Part shown: piece by piece, positions 39,193 to 47,342 of the stretch
Layout: every line of letters starts with the position of its first letter
Numbering within the stretch: the first letter of the stretch is position 1
DNA from: a virus
Virus record (IMG/VR): IMGVR_UViG_3300031758_000036
Span: 1 to 64,000 of that record
Direction: 5' to 3' (one strand)
DNA: 64,000 nt
The notes under the pieces: generated by a model
Database searches by the model: none
What the model saw: only the letters and a program-made list of their open reading frames with translations
Told to the model about the DNA's origin: nothing
Made by a program: the position numbers and the translations under genes

Positions 39193-40830
39193 ATGACCGC
39201 TATACTGCAAATAGACTCAAGCCCATACATGCGCCTGCATCTGGTCGGCATATTCCATACGCAGCACAAGGCGTCGTTTAGCCACTGCGCATTCACCGGG
39301 AAGGCATTACGCTTTCCAAAGATGATGCAGAAGTATGGATATCATATTATTGAATACAGCAACGAAGGATCCGAAAGCACGGCAGATGAGAAGGTCGTAA
39401 TTCTGGATAATGCCCAATTCGAGAATCTGTATGGATCTCGCAAGAAGTCCGATTTCTTTGGTGATAATGCAACAATCGGCAGCGATGGTCACAGGCTGTT
39501 TGAAGAGAAGCTAGTGGTTGAGATGCAGAAACGCATCCAGCCCGGTGACATCGTGTGCCATCCTTTTGGTCACGCTCACCAAATCCTGATGTCCGTATTC
39601 AGTAATAATCGCCATGTCGAGACGGGCATTGGTTATCCGACATTGATGCCTGACAGTTTCAGGATATTTGAAAGCTATGCCTGGATGCACTACCACCAGG
39701 GTAAAGAAGGCCGGAATGGACGTAACTATGAATGGGTAGTACCAAATTATTATGACCTGGATGATTGGAAGCCGAAATACAAGCATGGCGAGTATCTGGC
39801 GTTCCTGGGACGGATTACTTCACTGAAGGGTATTGACACCATCAGGGCAATTGCCGACTACAGTGAATACCCAATCGTCCTGCACGGCCAAGGTGATCCA
39901 TCGCAATGGCAGCATCCGATGATCGAGTATCGGGGGCCAATCAGCGGACGCAAGCGAAGCGAGTTCCTGGGTGGTGCCAGGGCGCTACTTGCTCCTACGG
40001 TGTTCACTGAACCGTTCTGTGGAATGGCAGTGGAGGCAATGCTGTGTGGTACGCCGGTGATTTCTGTCAACTACGGGGCCATGACCGAAACCGTGCAACC
40101 TGGCATGGGCTTCCGTTGTCATACACTACAGGATTGGCTTGATGCTATTGATGATGTTGGAACGCTTAATCGAACATTTATTGCAAAAACAGCCCGCGCT
40201 AAGTATAGCCTAGAGGCTTGCGGTGCTAAATATGACAAGATATTCAAACAACTGAGTGACCTGGATAAGCGGGGCTGGTACGAAGTTGATCGAATTAACT
40301 TCTATCAGATCGAGGCTGAAGAAGGTCCATTTGCTAAGCGATTGGCGGAATGGATCGATTCGATGTACGAACCAATGGAAGTCCTGGATGTTGGCTGCGG
40401 TCCTGGTATCTATGTTGACGCATTGGTGGAACAAGGTATTGCCGCTGTTGGTATTGACATTGATCCCAGGATTAAAAACAAAGATTATATCGTTCAAGAG
40501 TCATTATTTGATACCAAACGCAGTTCCGAGCTGGTGCTTTGTCTGGAGGTGGCGGAACACATTGATCCGAAGTTATCTGATGATATCGTATCCAGTATTG
40601 TCGGTACCATTAGACCTGGTGGAACTTTGATCTGGTCAGCGGCACATCCAGGACAAGGTGGCATTGGTCATATCAATTGTCAGCCAAAAGAATACTGGGA
40701 AGACCTGTTCTTGTCCAGTGGGCTTGTTCGAAATCTGACGGAAGAAGAAGTAATGGTCAATCACATTAAATCCGGTTACCACATGGGATGGTTTATTCAA
40801 AATGGTATGATCTTCACAAAGCCAAAGTAG
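39193..40830 (+). CDS. Fused GT4-type glycosyltransferase and SAM methyltransferase
   Basis: This 545-residue protein has an N-terminal region (to about 200), then a GT4/GT-B core: YLAFLGRITSLKGIDTIRAI (201-220) and APTVFTEPFCGMAVEAMLCG, the E-x(7)-E nucleotide-sugar site. The C-terminal part is a class I methyltransferase with VLDVGCGPG (397-405), GIDIDPRIKN and LVLCLEVAEHI. It stands between fibre genes, so it may add and methylate a sugar on fibre proteins or modify a host glycan; the target is unknown. Confidence 0.85.
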   Translation: MTAILQIDSSPYMRLHLVGIFHTQHKASFSHCAFTGKALRFPKMMQKYGYHIIEYSNEGSESTADEKVVILDNAQFENLYGSRKKSDFFGDNATIGSDGHRLFEEKLVVEMQKRIQPGDIVCHPFGHAHQILMSVFSNNRHVETGIGYPTLMPDSFRIFESYAWMHYHQGKEGRNGRNYEWVVPNYYDLDDWKPKYKHGEYLAFLGRITSLKGIDTIRAIADYSEYPIVLHGQGDPSQWQHPMIEYRGPISGRKRSEFLGGARALLAPTVFTEPFCGMAVEAMLCGTPVISVNYGAMTETVQPGMGFRCHTLQDWLDAIDDVGTLNRTFIAKTARAKYSLEACGAKYDKIFKQLSDLDKRGWYEVDRINFYQIEAEEGPFAKRLAEWIDSMYEPMEVLDVGCGPGIYVDALVEQGIAAVGIDIDPRIKNKDYIVQESLFDTKRSSELVLCLEVAEHIDPKLSDDIVSSIVGTIRPGGTLIWSAAHPGQGGIGHINCQPKEYWEDLFLSSGLVRNLTEEEVMVNHIKSGYHMGWFIQNGMIFTKPK

Positions 40831-40831
40831 C

Positions 40832-40846
40832 CAATTGGCAAACTAG
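40832..40846 (+). promoter_or_regulatory. Repeat of CAATTGGCAAACTAG, copy a
   Basis: CAATTGGCAAACTAG is identical at 40832-40846 and 41251-41265. It starts a gap that at the second site leads to a fibre gene 29 bases after the inner GG. It may be a late promoter or part of a duplicated cassette. Confidence 0.55.
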
Positions 40847-40926
40847 GTCTAACTGATGGCGCCTTTTGGGTAACGCGCTACCTTGGACTTTGGTATAAGC
40901 GATCCAGATGCCCGATCCAGCTCCGA
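40834..40926 (+). pseudogene. Relic of the gene at 41285 (ends only)
   Basis: The region carries the start-side CAATTGGCAAACTAG of the gene at 41285 and then, after a large deletion, its end. TTGGACTTTGGTATAAGCGA reads [10 protein letters not shown] in the same frame as the end [11 protein letters not shown] of the intact copy. The ATG of the next gene (40908, MPDPAP) overlaps this remnant exactly as ATG 41601 (MPNPVI) overlaps the intact one. So the two loci are duplicates, and this one lost most of the first gene. Confidence 0.7.
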
Positions 40927-41180
40927 TTGTTAACAGCACAGTGCTAGAAGTAGTACTGAATGTTACATCGGCAGGAAATGTTAATGTAAGTACTGTCGTA
41001 CAACAGGCGGCATCAAGTGTCGTAACCGCTGGCGATATAGATATCATTGAATTACAACCCGAATCAGTAACAGAAACTTTGGCAGTTGATGGGGCTAATC
41101 CACAGGGTAGTCCTGCGACATTGGTAACAATGTCTGTACAATCCAATGTACTGACGCTGGTGCCTACACAGTTGGTGTAA
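40908..41180 (+). CDS. Short paralogue of the collagen-like fibre N-terminus
   Basis: This 90-residue protein starts MPDPAPIVNSTVLEVVLNVT, and its DIDIIELQPESVTETLAVDG matches [20 protein letters not shown] of the collagen-like fibre at 41601. It holds the attachment domain but stops before any Gly-x-Y region. It may be a truncated duplicate or a stand-alone adaptor. Confidence 0.65.
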   Translation: MPDPAPIVNSTVLEVVLNVTSAGNVNVSTVVQQAASSVVTAGDIDIIELQPESVTETLAVDGANPQGSPATLVTMSVQSNVLTLVPTQLV

Positions 41181-41250
41181 GACTTTTGACAGCACTGTGA
41201 TAACTGCAGTCATCAGCAATCACGTTCATTTGAGCATATACGATAATAGT

Positions 41251-41265
41251 CAATTGGCAAACTAG
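41251..41265 (+). promoter_or_regulatory. Repeat of CAATTGGCAAACTAG, copy b
   Basis: An exact copy of 40832-40846. GGCAAACTA (41256-41264) lies 29 bases before the TTG start at 41285, the same distance as GGAAAACTA before three other fibre genes. Confidence 0.55.
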
Positions 41266-41284
41266 ATCTAGCTGATTACATCCG

Positions 41285-41608
41285 TTGGATCCAGCACAAT
41301 TATCTATTACAATCCACCAACGTGCAACGTTCCGCCAGCAATTTACGCTGCCGTTTGATTGTACTGGACATACTGTAATTGCTCAAGTCTGGAAAGAAAA
41401 GCGTCGCAGTTTGCTTTTTCAATTTACCGTTGAATGGGTAGATCAATCTGAAGGTAGCTTTTATTTAGTTGCTGACTACGAAGACACCACAAAGATGACG
41501 AAAGATGGTGTGTGGGACCTGATGGTTGTGTATCCAAATACTGAAAGATTTTATTGGGTAGAAGGCGCTGCTGTTATTGATTTTGGCATAAGCGATCCAG
41601 ATGCCTAA
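41285..41608 (+). CDS. Fibre adaptor/attachment protein
   Basis: This 107-residue protein uses TTG 41285. The [40 protein letters not shown] and [20 protein letters not shown] pattern matches a small beta domain that I recall next to fibre genes in cyanophages. It probably anchors the collagen fibre to the tail. It overlaps the next gene by 8 bases. It is the intact version of the relic at 40834. Confidence 0.65.
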   Translation: MDPAQLSITIHQRATFRQQFTLPFDCTGHTVIAQVWKEKRRSLLFQFTVEWVDQSEGSFYLVADYEDTTKMTKDGVWDLMVVYPNTERFYWVEGAAVIDFGISDPDA

Positions 41609-43949
41609 TCCTGTTATTAATACAGTAATACAGCAGGTATCTTTCACCGCTACGCCGATCGGCGATGCGCAGATTATTGAATTACAGGCTTCTCCTGATA
41701 CGGAAGTTGTAACAGTTGGCGTAGTTGGACCCCAGGGACCTCCGGGAGTCACTGGACCGGCTGGTGTGACGGGAGCATCGGGCCCAGTCGGGGCAACAGG
41801 CGCTGCGGGCCCTCAAGGGGATCCGGGTGGGGCTACTGGCGCTACTGGAATTACTGGAGCTACTGGAGCTACTGGGGCCGCTGGGCCTGGTGGAGAACAG
41901 GGAGCGACTGGTTCCTCCGGTCAGATGGGGGCCACGGGGCTGACTGGAGCAACTGGTGCAATTGGCATTACTGGAGCGACTGGAATAATTGGTCAAACCG
42001 GTGTCACTGGTGCTACAGGCGCCGGCGGGGCAACTGGCCCAATCGGGGCAACGGGGGCGGGAACTCCCGGAGCAGATGGGGCAACGGGAGCTATCGGCGT
42101 GACTGGCCCTACTGGACCGACTGGTTTAGCGGGTTCTCAGGGTGCAACTGGTTCTTCTGGTGTTAACGGCGCCACTGGCGCTACTGGCATTGGTACTACT
42201 GGCGCAACAGGGGCCAGTGGGATCGCCGGGGGTACCGGTTCGACTGGTGCAACTGGGATCATTGGCACAACGGGCGCAACAGGCGCAACTGGTGTTGGTG
42301 TTACTGGTGCAACCGGTGCCACAGGCGCGGCGGGTACGGCTGGAGCAGCCGGGGAGACTGGTGCGACTGGGGTCGGAACAACTGGTGCCACTGGTGCAAC
42401 AGGGGCGGCCGGTACCGCAGGAGAGACGGGGGCGACGGGTGTCGGAGTAACTGGTGCTACCGGTGCTACTGGGGGAACTGGTGCCACTGGTACCACAGGG
42501 GTCACAGGGGCAACTGGTGCCGATGGTGCTACGGGCGCTGGCTCCACAGGCGCGACAGGCGCAATTGGAGCAACTGGCCCTGTTGGGGCAACTGGTGCTG
42601 GTGTTACTGGTGCTACTGGTGTACAGGGCTCAACGGGAGATATTGGCGCTACAGGACTAACCGGAGCAACGGGTACTGCTGGGGTAACTGGTGCTACTGG
42701 TGTTGCAGGGATTGACGGTGCTACTGGTGCGATCGGAGCAACTGGTGTTACTGGCTCTGTTGGCGTCACAGGGGCGACTGGTGTTGGCGCGGCTGGACCC
42801 ACCGGTGCTACTGGCGCGGTGGGCGAAGTGGGAGCCACCGGGGCCGGCGTAAGCGGAGCTACGGGTGCGACAGGTCCCGCTGGTCTGCCTGGTCCCAATG
42901 TTGCTGCTTATAAAAATGCAACTCAAGCCATTGGCACCACTGCTTCGCTGGTTGAATTTCAAGCAGAAAGATACGATACCGATAGTGTTTTCCTGAATAG
43001 CAGATTTACGCCGAACACTTCGGGCTATTATTTGATAACGACAACGCTGCGATATAGCGCAACAACAGGACACGCGCTGCGTTTAATGTTGTACAAGAAT
43101 GATGCTTTTCTGTACTACATTGGCGGGAGCGCTTACAGCTCTAGTAGTGCTAACTTAATTGCAATCGGCTCTGCCAGTATCTATTTAAACGGCGCGGGTG
43201 ACTATATTGAGATATGGGCTGAAACATCTACGGGCACTGTTACGTTGTTGCATGCAACGGCGGACCTTAGCAATCTTCAGATAACAGCAAACGCTGGCCC
43301 AGTTGGTTCCACTGGCGCCAGTGGTGCAAACGGATCACTGGGTGCAACTGGAGCAACAGGCGCGGGAGTCACCGGTGCTACTGGTGCAAGTGGTGGGCCT
43401 GGAGCGACGGGAGTTGATGGTGCAACAGGTGCAACAGGTGCTGGAGTAACTGGAGCAACGGGTGTCGCTGGACCCACTGGAGTACAGGGCTCAACTGGCG
43501 CCACCGGTGCTGGTGCGACTGGTGCAACCGGTCCAATAGGCGCTACTGGCCCTGCTGGCGGTGGGGGATCTGCTGTTGCTCGCCTGCAAGAAACACAAAC
43601 AGCGTCTTCACTTGCCAGTGGATCATCTGCTGATTTGTTATTTATTGCTTTAAATAAAATTGGCACGTTTGTTTCAGTAACAGTGTCAAACCCCGCATGG
43701 GTACGATTCTACTGCACTTCTTCCAGCAGGACAAGTGATGCTTCTAGATTAGTTGGAGTAGATCCCACTCCAGGATCTGGTGTATTACTGGAAGTGCTGA
43801 CGACCAGTGTCGATCAGGTCGTCAATATTACCCCAGCAACTGAGTATTATAATGGTGACTCTCCACTTGATAGCAAAGTATATGTTGCAGTGAAAAACCT
43901 AGGGGGCGCTACTGCTAGTATTTCTGTTACAGTAACGGCTATCGCTTGA
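41601..43949 (+). CDS. Collagen-like fibre with C1q-like domain
   Basis: This 782-residue protein has an N-terminal attachment domain (to residue 36). A long Gly-x-Y run of GATGATG units (about 38-430) follows, then a C1q/TNF-like jelly-roll ([40 protein letters not shown], about 435-555). Then come a second Gly-x-Y run (about 556-650) and a terminal beta domain ending [18 protein letters not shown]. In animal and bacterial collagen-like proteins C1q domains trimerise and bind ligands. It most likely forms a trimeric receptor-binding fibre. Confidence 0.85.
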   Translation: MPNPVINTVIQQVSFTATPIGDAQIIELQASPDTEVVTVGVVGPQGPPGVTGPAGVTGASGPVGATGAAGPQGDPGGATGATGITGATGATGAAGPGGEQGATGSSGQMGATGLTGATGAIGITGATGIIGQTGVTGATGAGGATGPIGATGAGTPGADGATGAIGVTGPTGPTGLAGSQGATGSSGVNGATGATGIGTTGATGASGIAGGTGSTGATGIIGTTGATGATGVGVTGATGATGAAGTAGAAGETGATGVGTTGATGATGAAGTAGETGATGVGVTGATGATGGTGATGTTGVTGATGADGATGAGSTGATGAIGATGPVGATGAGVTGATGVQGSTGDIGATGLTGATGTAGVTGATGVAGIDGATGAIGATGVTGSVGVTGATGVGAAGPTGATGAVGEVGATGAGVSGATGATGPAGLPGPNVAAYKNATQAIGTTASLVEFQAERYDTDSVFLNSRFTPNTSGYYLITTTLRYSATTGHALRLMLYKNDAFLYYIGGSAYSSSSANLIAIGSASIYLNGAGDYIEIWAETSTGTVTLLHATADLSNLQITANAGPVGSTGASGANGSLGATGATGAGVTGATGASGGPGATGVDGATGATGAGVTGATGVAGPTGVQGSTGATGAGATGATGPIGATGPAGGGGSAVARLQETQTASSLASGSSADLLFIALNKIGTFVSVTVSNPAWVRFYCTSSSRTSDASRLVGVDPTPGSGVLLEVLTTSVDQVVNITPATEYYNGDSPLDSKVYVAVKNLGGATASISVTVTAIA

Positions 43950-43965
43950 TGGCTTTTCGTTTCCA

Positions 43966-43974
43966 GGAAAACTA
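43966..43974 (+). promoter_or_regulatory. Possible late promoter element GGAAAACTA
   Basis: GGAAAACTA starts 29 bases before ATG 43995. The same 9-mer lies 28 bases before the GTG at 34219 and 27 bases before the ATG at 35088, and GGCAAACTA lies 29 bases before 41285. The fixed distance suggests a promoter box used by a phage sigma factor. Confidence 0.45.
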
Positions 43975-43994
43975 TTAACGACTTAGTCGACAAG

Positions 43995-44828
43995 ATGGCA
44001 TACACTTTATATTATTCATACGGACCAGCCGTTGCCAGTATCAATAATCTTTGGGCTGTACAGGATTATCATTTTGGCACGTTTCTGCCTACGCGTGGCT
44101 GGGATGTGTATACGCAAACCGGGGTTCTGTACGGTCAAGTTGACGCAAATTATTACTGGTATCACAAAGATTTTGCGACCCTTACGGGTGATACAATATC
44201 TGAACATACATTGTGGCAGTTCTCAAAAGGTTCTAACAATGATGGGCTTATGTTTGACACTTCAAACAGCATACCCAATTATACCACTGGGCCTGTTCAA
44301 GCTAATTGGGATGGCAGGAAACAATTTTATGCTGATACCAACTGGACTGGAGCCACCACCAGTGCTCAATGGTGGGTCAATACCGATGGTTCCTGGTTTG
44401 TTATAAGCAATGGAAAACTCTGGGCCTTCGAAATGCCACCGGGTGGTTATGTCAACAGAGCAACCATGACGTTGGCCTCTACCTTGAGTGGTCCAACTAG
44501 GATGGTTTGGTTCCCAGATGGCGGTTATGCATATCTGACAACAACTACCGGTCAGCAATCTAGTATTGTGAGCGGTCTAGTCAAAACGGGTACGATTCTC
44601 ACCAGGGCTAGTGATCTTGTCGCACTTGCCGATGCAACCGGTGGTCTTCTTTACTGGATTGGAAGTCCTGCTGATATATTACAAAAATGGCACAGCGGCA
44701 CTAATCTTTTAATGAGTACCGCAGTTACTGTAACACAAATTGGCAGTAATTTTTATTTTGATACTGGTGGATCAAGCGAATATGGCCTTCTGTTTAATGT
44801 AGGAACAACGGAACCTAGCATTCCTTGA
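43995..44828 (+). CDS. Tail or fibre protein, unknown, beta-rich
   Basis: This 277-residue protein starts MAYTLYYSYGPAVASINNLW and has many aromatic residues (YWYHKDF, WNTDGSWFVISNGKLWAFEM). A beta-propeller or lectin-like fold is possible, since several W/D/G-containing strands repeat (GPTRMVWFPDGGYAYLTTTT). It follows the collagen-like fibre and ends one base before the next gene. No family is recognised. Confidence 0.55.
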   Translation: MAYTLYYSYGPAVASINNLWAVQDYHFGTFLPTRGWDVYTQTGVLYGQVDANYYWYHKDFATLTGDTISEHTLWQFSKGSNNDGLMFDTSNSIPNYTTGPVQANWDGRKQFYADTNWTGATTSAQWWVNTDGSWFVISNGKLWAFEMPPGGYVNRATMTLASTLSGPTRMVWFPDGGYAYLTTTTGQQSSIVSGLVKTGTILTRASDLVALADATGGLLYWIGSPADILQKWHSGTNLLMSTAVTVTQIGSNFYFDTGGSSEYGLLFNVGTTEPSIP

Positions 44829-44829
44829 C

Positions 44830-45021
44830 ATGCCTAGTTTGACTATTCCCACCGGCAGCGTAGACACCAACCTCGGTGGCGATTTTGATCTCAGTATTAA
44901 CTATAGACTTGAAATTACATACGCCTATCTTCCTATAATAGATGATATTGTTGGCGTATCCGGGAAGAAATTATCAACAAGGCCAGCTAGCGGTATGCTA
45001 TATCCACGAAAAGTGGCTTAA
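44830..45021 (+). CDS. Small hypothetical protein, 63 residues
   Basis: It starts MPSLTIPTGSVDTNLGGDFD and ends SGMLYPRKVA, predicted beta-rich. It starts just after the preceding stop (TGACATG), so it is likely coupled to it. Function unknown; possibly a fibre or head accessory subunit. Confidence 0.5.
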   Translation: MPSLTIPTGSVDTNLGGDFDLSINYRLEITYAYLPIIDDIVGVSGKKLSTRPASGMLYPRKVA

Positions 45022-45042
45022 GTTATAGGAAGCATAGTTACA

Positions 45043-45073
45043 GAATCGCGCCACTACTCTACGGGGCGGATTC
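45043..45073 (+). promoter_or_regulatory. 31-base leader element, copy 1
   Basis: A 31-base sequence starting GAATCGCGCC and ending GGGGCGGATTC is identical here and at 45471-45501. It lies 19 bases before ATG 45093. The ends form an imperfect hairpin (GAATC...GATTC). The exact conservation, while the flanking DNA differs, suggests a selected translation or stability element. Confidence 0.8.
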
Positions 45074-45092
45074 GTTCACCAGGAGAATTCTA

Positions 45093-45452
45093 ATGGCTCA
45101 ACGTTCTGAAGGCGTATTCCCTAGGGAAAAGTTTGACCTTGATGATGCAATGGAAGTGCAGTGGGATAATACGACCACTTCGCCTGTTCCCCTTAATAGC
45201 GTGAACACCTGGAGGATCATTGTTCTGGGTGCTACGGGCCTCGGTACGGGTGGTGAGGGCGGCTACGTCCGCGTCAGCACTGGCGGCGAACTGACTGATT
45301 TCTACGCCGAGGATATTGATCCCAATGGTGTTGGCATTGCCCATTTCCGTGGTTCCAGCATCCAGGAAGGCCAAAACGGCACCTGGTTTGATTACTACAA
45401 CGGTGCAAGTGCTGATGCTGTTTACCTGGATGCCGTCGACAACGTCGGCTAA
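45093..45452 (+). CDS. Abundant virion protein A (decoration-type)
   Basis: This 119-residue beta-rich protein begins MAQRSEGVFPREKFDLDDAM. Its paralogue at 45532 shares VFPREKFDLDDAMEV, IAHxRGxxxxxxxN, and the end xxCYxDAVDNVG or xAVYLDAVDNVG. Codons are GC-rich and optimal, as in the capsid gene, so the product is probably plentiful. A decoration, cement or fibre-trunk role is inferred from the strong expression signals and paired genes; no family is recognised. Confidence 0.7.
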   Translation: MAQRSEGVFPREKFDLDDAMEVQWDNTTTSPVPLNSVNTWRIIVLGATGLGTGGEGGYVRVSTGGELTDFYAEDIDPNGVGIAHFRGSSIQEGQNGTWFDYYNGASADAVYLDAVDNVG

Positions 45453-45470
45453 ATAGGTAATCTATTTCAG

Positions 45471-45501
45471 GAATCGCGCCACTACTCTACGGGGCGGATT
45501 C
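45471..45501 (+). promoter_or_regulatory. 31-base leader element, copy 2
   Basis: Identical to 45043-45073; here it lies 30 bases before ATG 45532. The two copies precede two paralogous genes with optimised codons. Confidence 0.8.
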
Positions 45502-45531
45502 TGTTAACCCTAGCCAATTTGGAGAATTACA

Positions 45532-45882
45532 ATGGCTGCTCGTTCTACTGGTGTATTTCCTCGCGAGAAGTTTGACCTTGATGATGCAATGGAGGTCACC
45601 GCTACTGCCTCTGCTGCACCCATTAGCCTGAAGACCATCGGCACTATTCGCGTGGTTGTGCTTGGCGCTGGTGGTATTGACAACGCTGGCACCAACAAGA
45701 TCACCGTCAATGTTGGCGGCAAATCTGTGGTGTTCAATGCAAACGATCTGGATGTCAATGGCGTGGGCATTGCCCACCTCCGTGGCACCCTTTGTGACGC
45801 CAACAACAACGTTGATTACGACCTGGGCGGCACTGCTACCCTGGACGCTTGCTACATCGACGCGGTTGACAACGTCGGCTGA
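45532..45882 (+). CDS. Abundant virion protein B, paralogue of A
   Basis: This 116-residue protein starts MAARSTGVFPREKFDLDDAM and shares about half its residues with protein A, including LDxNGVGIAHxRG and the VDNVG end. It carries the same leader element and GC-rich codons. It is followed by a terminator. Probably a second copy of the same virion protein, free to diverge. Role inferred as for A. Confidence 0.7.
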   Translation: MAARSTGVFPREKFDLDDAMEVTATASAAPISLKTIGTIRVVVLGAGGIDNAGTNKITVNVGGKSVVFNANDLDVNGVGIAHLRGTLCDANNNVDYDLGGTATLDACYIDAVDNVG

Positions 45883-45902
45883 GTTAATCGCTTGGAATAA
45901 TA

Positions 45903-45928
45903 AGGGGTGACTTCAGTCGCCCTTTTTT
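45903..45928 (+). terminator. Terminator after the paralogous virion genes
   Basis: AGGGGTGACTTCAGTCGCCC hairpin followed by TTTTTTAT, 21 bases past the stop of protein B. Confidence 0.85.
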
Positions 45929-45931
45929 ATT

Positions 45932-46285
45932 ATGTATATTCAGGACGCCCCGGTTTATTTCACGAAAGGTGATAAGCGTAAACCCGTATACCATAGTGTC
46001 CTAGCACGTGAGCTGCTGGCTGCTGGTTGGCAGCAGGAGGGTGTAACTCCCGCACCGGAGCCCGTGGCTGTCGAACCTGTGGAGGCCGCCCCAGAAGCAG
46101 AACAGCCCTCGCAGTCAGAAGAGGAGACTGATCCCGAACCGGAACCCGAGGTGGCTGTTGTCGATTTGGACAGCATGACGAAGAATCAACTGGTTGCTTT
46201 TGCAGAAGCAAGCAACATTGAATTCAAGTCAACTGTGACAAAGTCTGAACTGCTTCAACTCTGCAAGGACTCTGTAAATGATTGA
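45932..46285 (+). CDS. Acidic linker protein with HeH/SAP-like C-terminus
   Basis: This 117-residue protein has an N-domain (MYIQDAPVYFTKGDKRKPVY ... LLAAGWQQEG), a long Glu/Pro/Ala linker (about 40-75) and a C-terminal helix-extended-helix motif (LDSMTKNQLVAFAEASNIEF then KSELLQLCKDS). HeH and related Rho-N/SAP motifs bind nucleic acid, and they occur in phage head accessory proteins. It overlaps the next gene by 8 bases. Confidence 0.65.
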   Translation: MYIQDAPVYFTKGDKRKPVYHSVLARELLAAGWQQEGVTPAPEPVAVEPVEAAPEAEQPSQSEEETDPEPEPEVAVVDLDSMTKNQLVAFAEASNIEFKSTVTKSELLQLCKDSVND

Positions 46286-46463
46286 ATTCACTTACAGTGA
46301 AGGCCCACGAATCCTGGAAGACGGCACAAATCTGGACAAAGATATTATTGCTGCTCATCCGCGAATCCAACGTCGCAGCATTACTGATCCTGTCAGTGAC
46401 GGCAGCCTGGGCCCTCCTGGGTACCAACCAGGACAGAAAAACCTTGATGGAACTGACCTCTAG
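46278..46463 (+). CDS. Small hypothetical protein, 61 residues
   Basis: It starts MIEFTYSEGPRILEDGTNLD and ends PGQKNLDGTDL. It is rich in turn-forming residues and possibly disordered. It is coupled to the preceding gene by overlap. Function unknown. Confidence 0.5.
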   Translation: MIEFTYSEGPRILEDGTNLDKDIIAAHPRIQRRSITDPVSDGSLGPPGYQPGQKNLDGTDL

Positions 46464-46505
46464 GTTAAGCAAAGTTCAGGAATCCTAGATAAACGAATTA
46501 TCATC

Positions 46506-46601
46506 ATGGCGCTGCCGCTTATTATTGCGAAGCAAATGGGTGGCAAGAAACCCGCCAAGAAGGGTGGTAAGTCGAAACCAAAAGGATCCGGTAAACGCTG
46601 A
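46506..46601 (+). CDS. Very small basic protein, 31 residues
   Basis: The frame reads MALPLIIAKQMGGKKPAKKG, then GKSKPKGSGKR. It has a hydrophobic start and a lysine-rich tail, and overlaps the next gene in TGATG. A nucleic-acid-binding or virion-packaged peptide is possible. The upstream CCTAGATAAAC resembles the box before 28725. Confidence 0.5.
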   Translation: MALPLIIAKQMGGKKPAKKGGKSKPKGSGKR

Positions 46602-46897
46602 TGGCAGCCAAGAAGCGCAGTACTGCTGAATTCTATGCCAACAATCCAGAGGCATATAAAAAGAAATTAGCTTACGACAAGAAGCGTAATGCAAAGCCTG
46701 ATCGCAAAGATTACCGCGCTGAGTTAGCACGTGAGCGCAGGGCCCGTGGCATCATGGGCAAAGGTGGCCCCGACGTAAGTCACACAGCAGACGGTAAATT
46801 TAAGCTAGAAAATCCTAAAGCTAATCGTGCCAGGAATGGGCATGGCGACAACAAGCGCCTTGCCCCCGGCAAAGGTACTAAAAAGTCAAAACGCTAA
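46601..46897 (+). CDS. Conserved basic phage protein
   Basis: This 98-residue protein starts MAAKKRSTAEFYANNPEAYK. It continues KKLAYDKKRNAKPDRKDYRA, has a DVSHTADGKFKLENPKANRA segment and a Lys/Arg-rich end. The ANNPEAxKKK and DVSHTxxG patterns are familiar from a conserved basic protein of unknown function in marine and cyanobacterial phages. Charge and size suggest binding to DNA or packaging in the virion. Confidence 0.7.
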   Translation: MAAKKRSTAEFYANNPEAYKKKLAYDKKRNAKPDRKDYRAELARERRARGIMGKGGPDVSHTADGKFKLENPKANRARNGHGDNKRLAPGKGTKKSKR

Positions 46898-46904
46898 AAT
46901 CATC

Positions 46905-47069
46905 ATGGCAAAACGTCCAGGATTGTACGAAAACATTCGTCGCAAACGTGAGCGAATCGAAGATGGTAGCGAGGAGCGCATGCGTAAGCCTGGCGCCAAA
47001 GGTGCCCCAAGTGCTGCTGATTTCCGCAATGCCGCAAAGACAGCAAAAAAGAAGAAAAAAATAAACTGA
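46905..47069 (+). CDS. Conserved small basic phage protein (MAKRPGLYENI type)
   Basis: This 54-residue protein starts MAKRPGLYENIRRKRERIED, followed by GSEERMRKPGAKGAPSAADF and a Lys-rich tail. The RPGLYxNI ... EKMRKPGxKGAP pattern is widespread in phage genomes near the end of virion genes, with no known role. ATG 46905 is the conserved start. Probably DNA-binding or a virion component. Confidence 0.8.
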   Translation: MAKRPGLYENIRRKRERIEDGSEERMRKPGAKGAPSAADFRNAAKTAKKKKKIN

Positions 47070-47130
47070 CATATTTGCTATTTGGAAACAGCAAATAACA
47101 GGCACACTATACCAGAGTTGTGCATGACAG

Positions 47131-47319
47131 ATGACTGCTATTGTCGCATACATTATTGCAAATGGTCCCGAAATTCTCGGTGTGTTATTTGCCATTCACG
47201 CAGCAGCACTTGCTTTCGTCAACCTGACGCCTACGCCGAAAGATAACGAAGTTGTCGCAAAGTATTACCGGGTGCTTGAAATCCTGGCTGGTATCGTAAC
47301 TAAATTCTCAAAGGACTGA
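47131..47319 (+). CDS. Small membrane protein, probable holin (class with one TM)
   Basis: This 62-residue protein has one membrane helix (residues 3-32, AIVAYIIANGPEILGVLFAIHA) and a conserved VNLTPTPKDNEVVAKYYRVL end. I recall the same arrangement from proteins next to lysin genes in cyanophages. Its place four genes before the lysin supports a holin role. A hairpin ATTTGCT...AGCAAAT lies upstream (about 47073-47094). Confidence 0.65.
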   Translation: MTAIVAYIIANGPEILGVLFAIHAAALAFVNLTPTPKDNEVVAKYYRVLEILAGIVTKFSKD

Positions 47320-47342
47320 ATACATCGGATACACGTTTACTA

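Noticed and set aside
35088-43949. Diversity-generating retroelement in the fibre genes
   Set aside because: No reverse transcriptase and no template/variable repeat pair with adenine changes was found; the repeats are collagen-like coding repeats.
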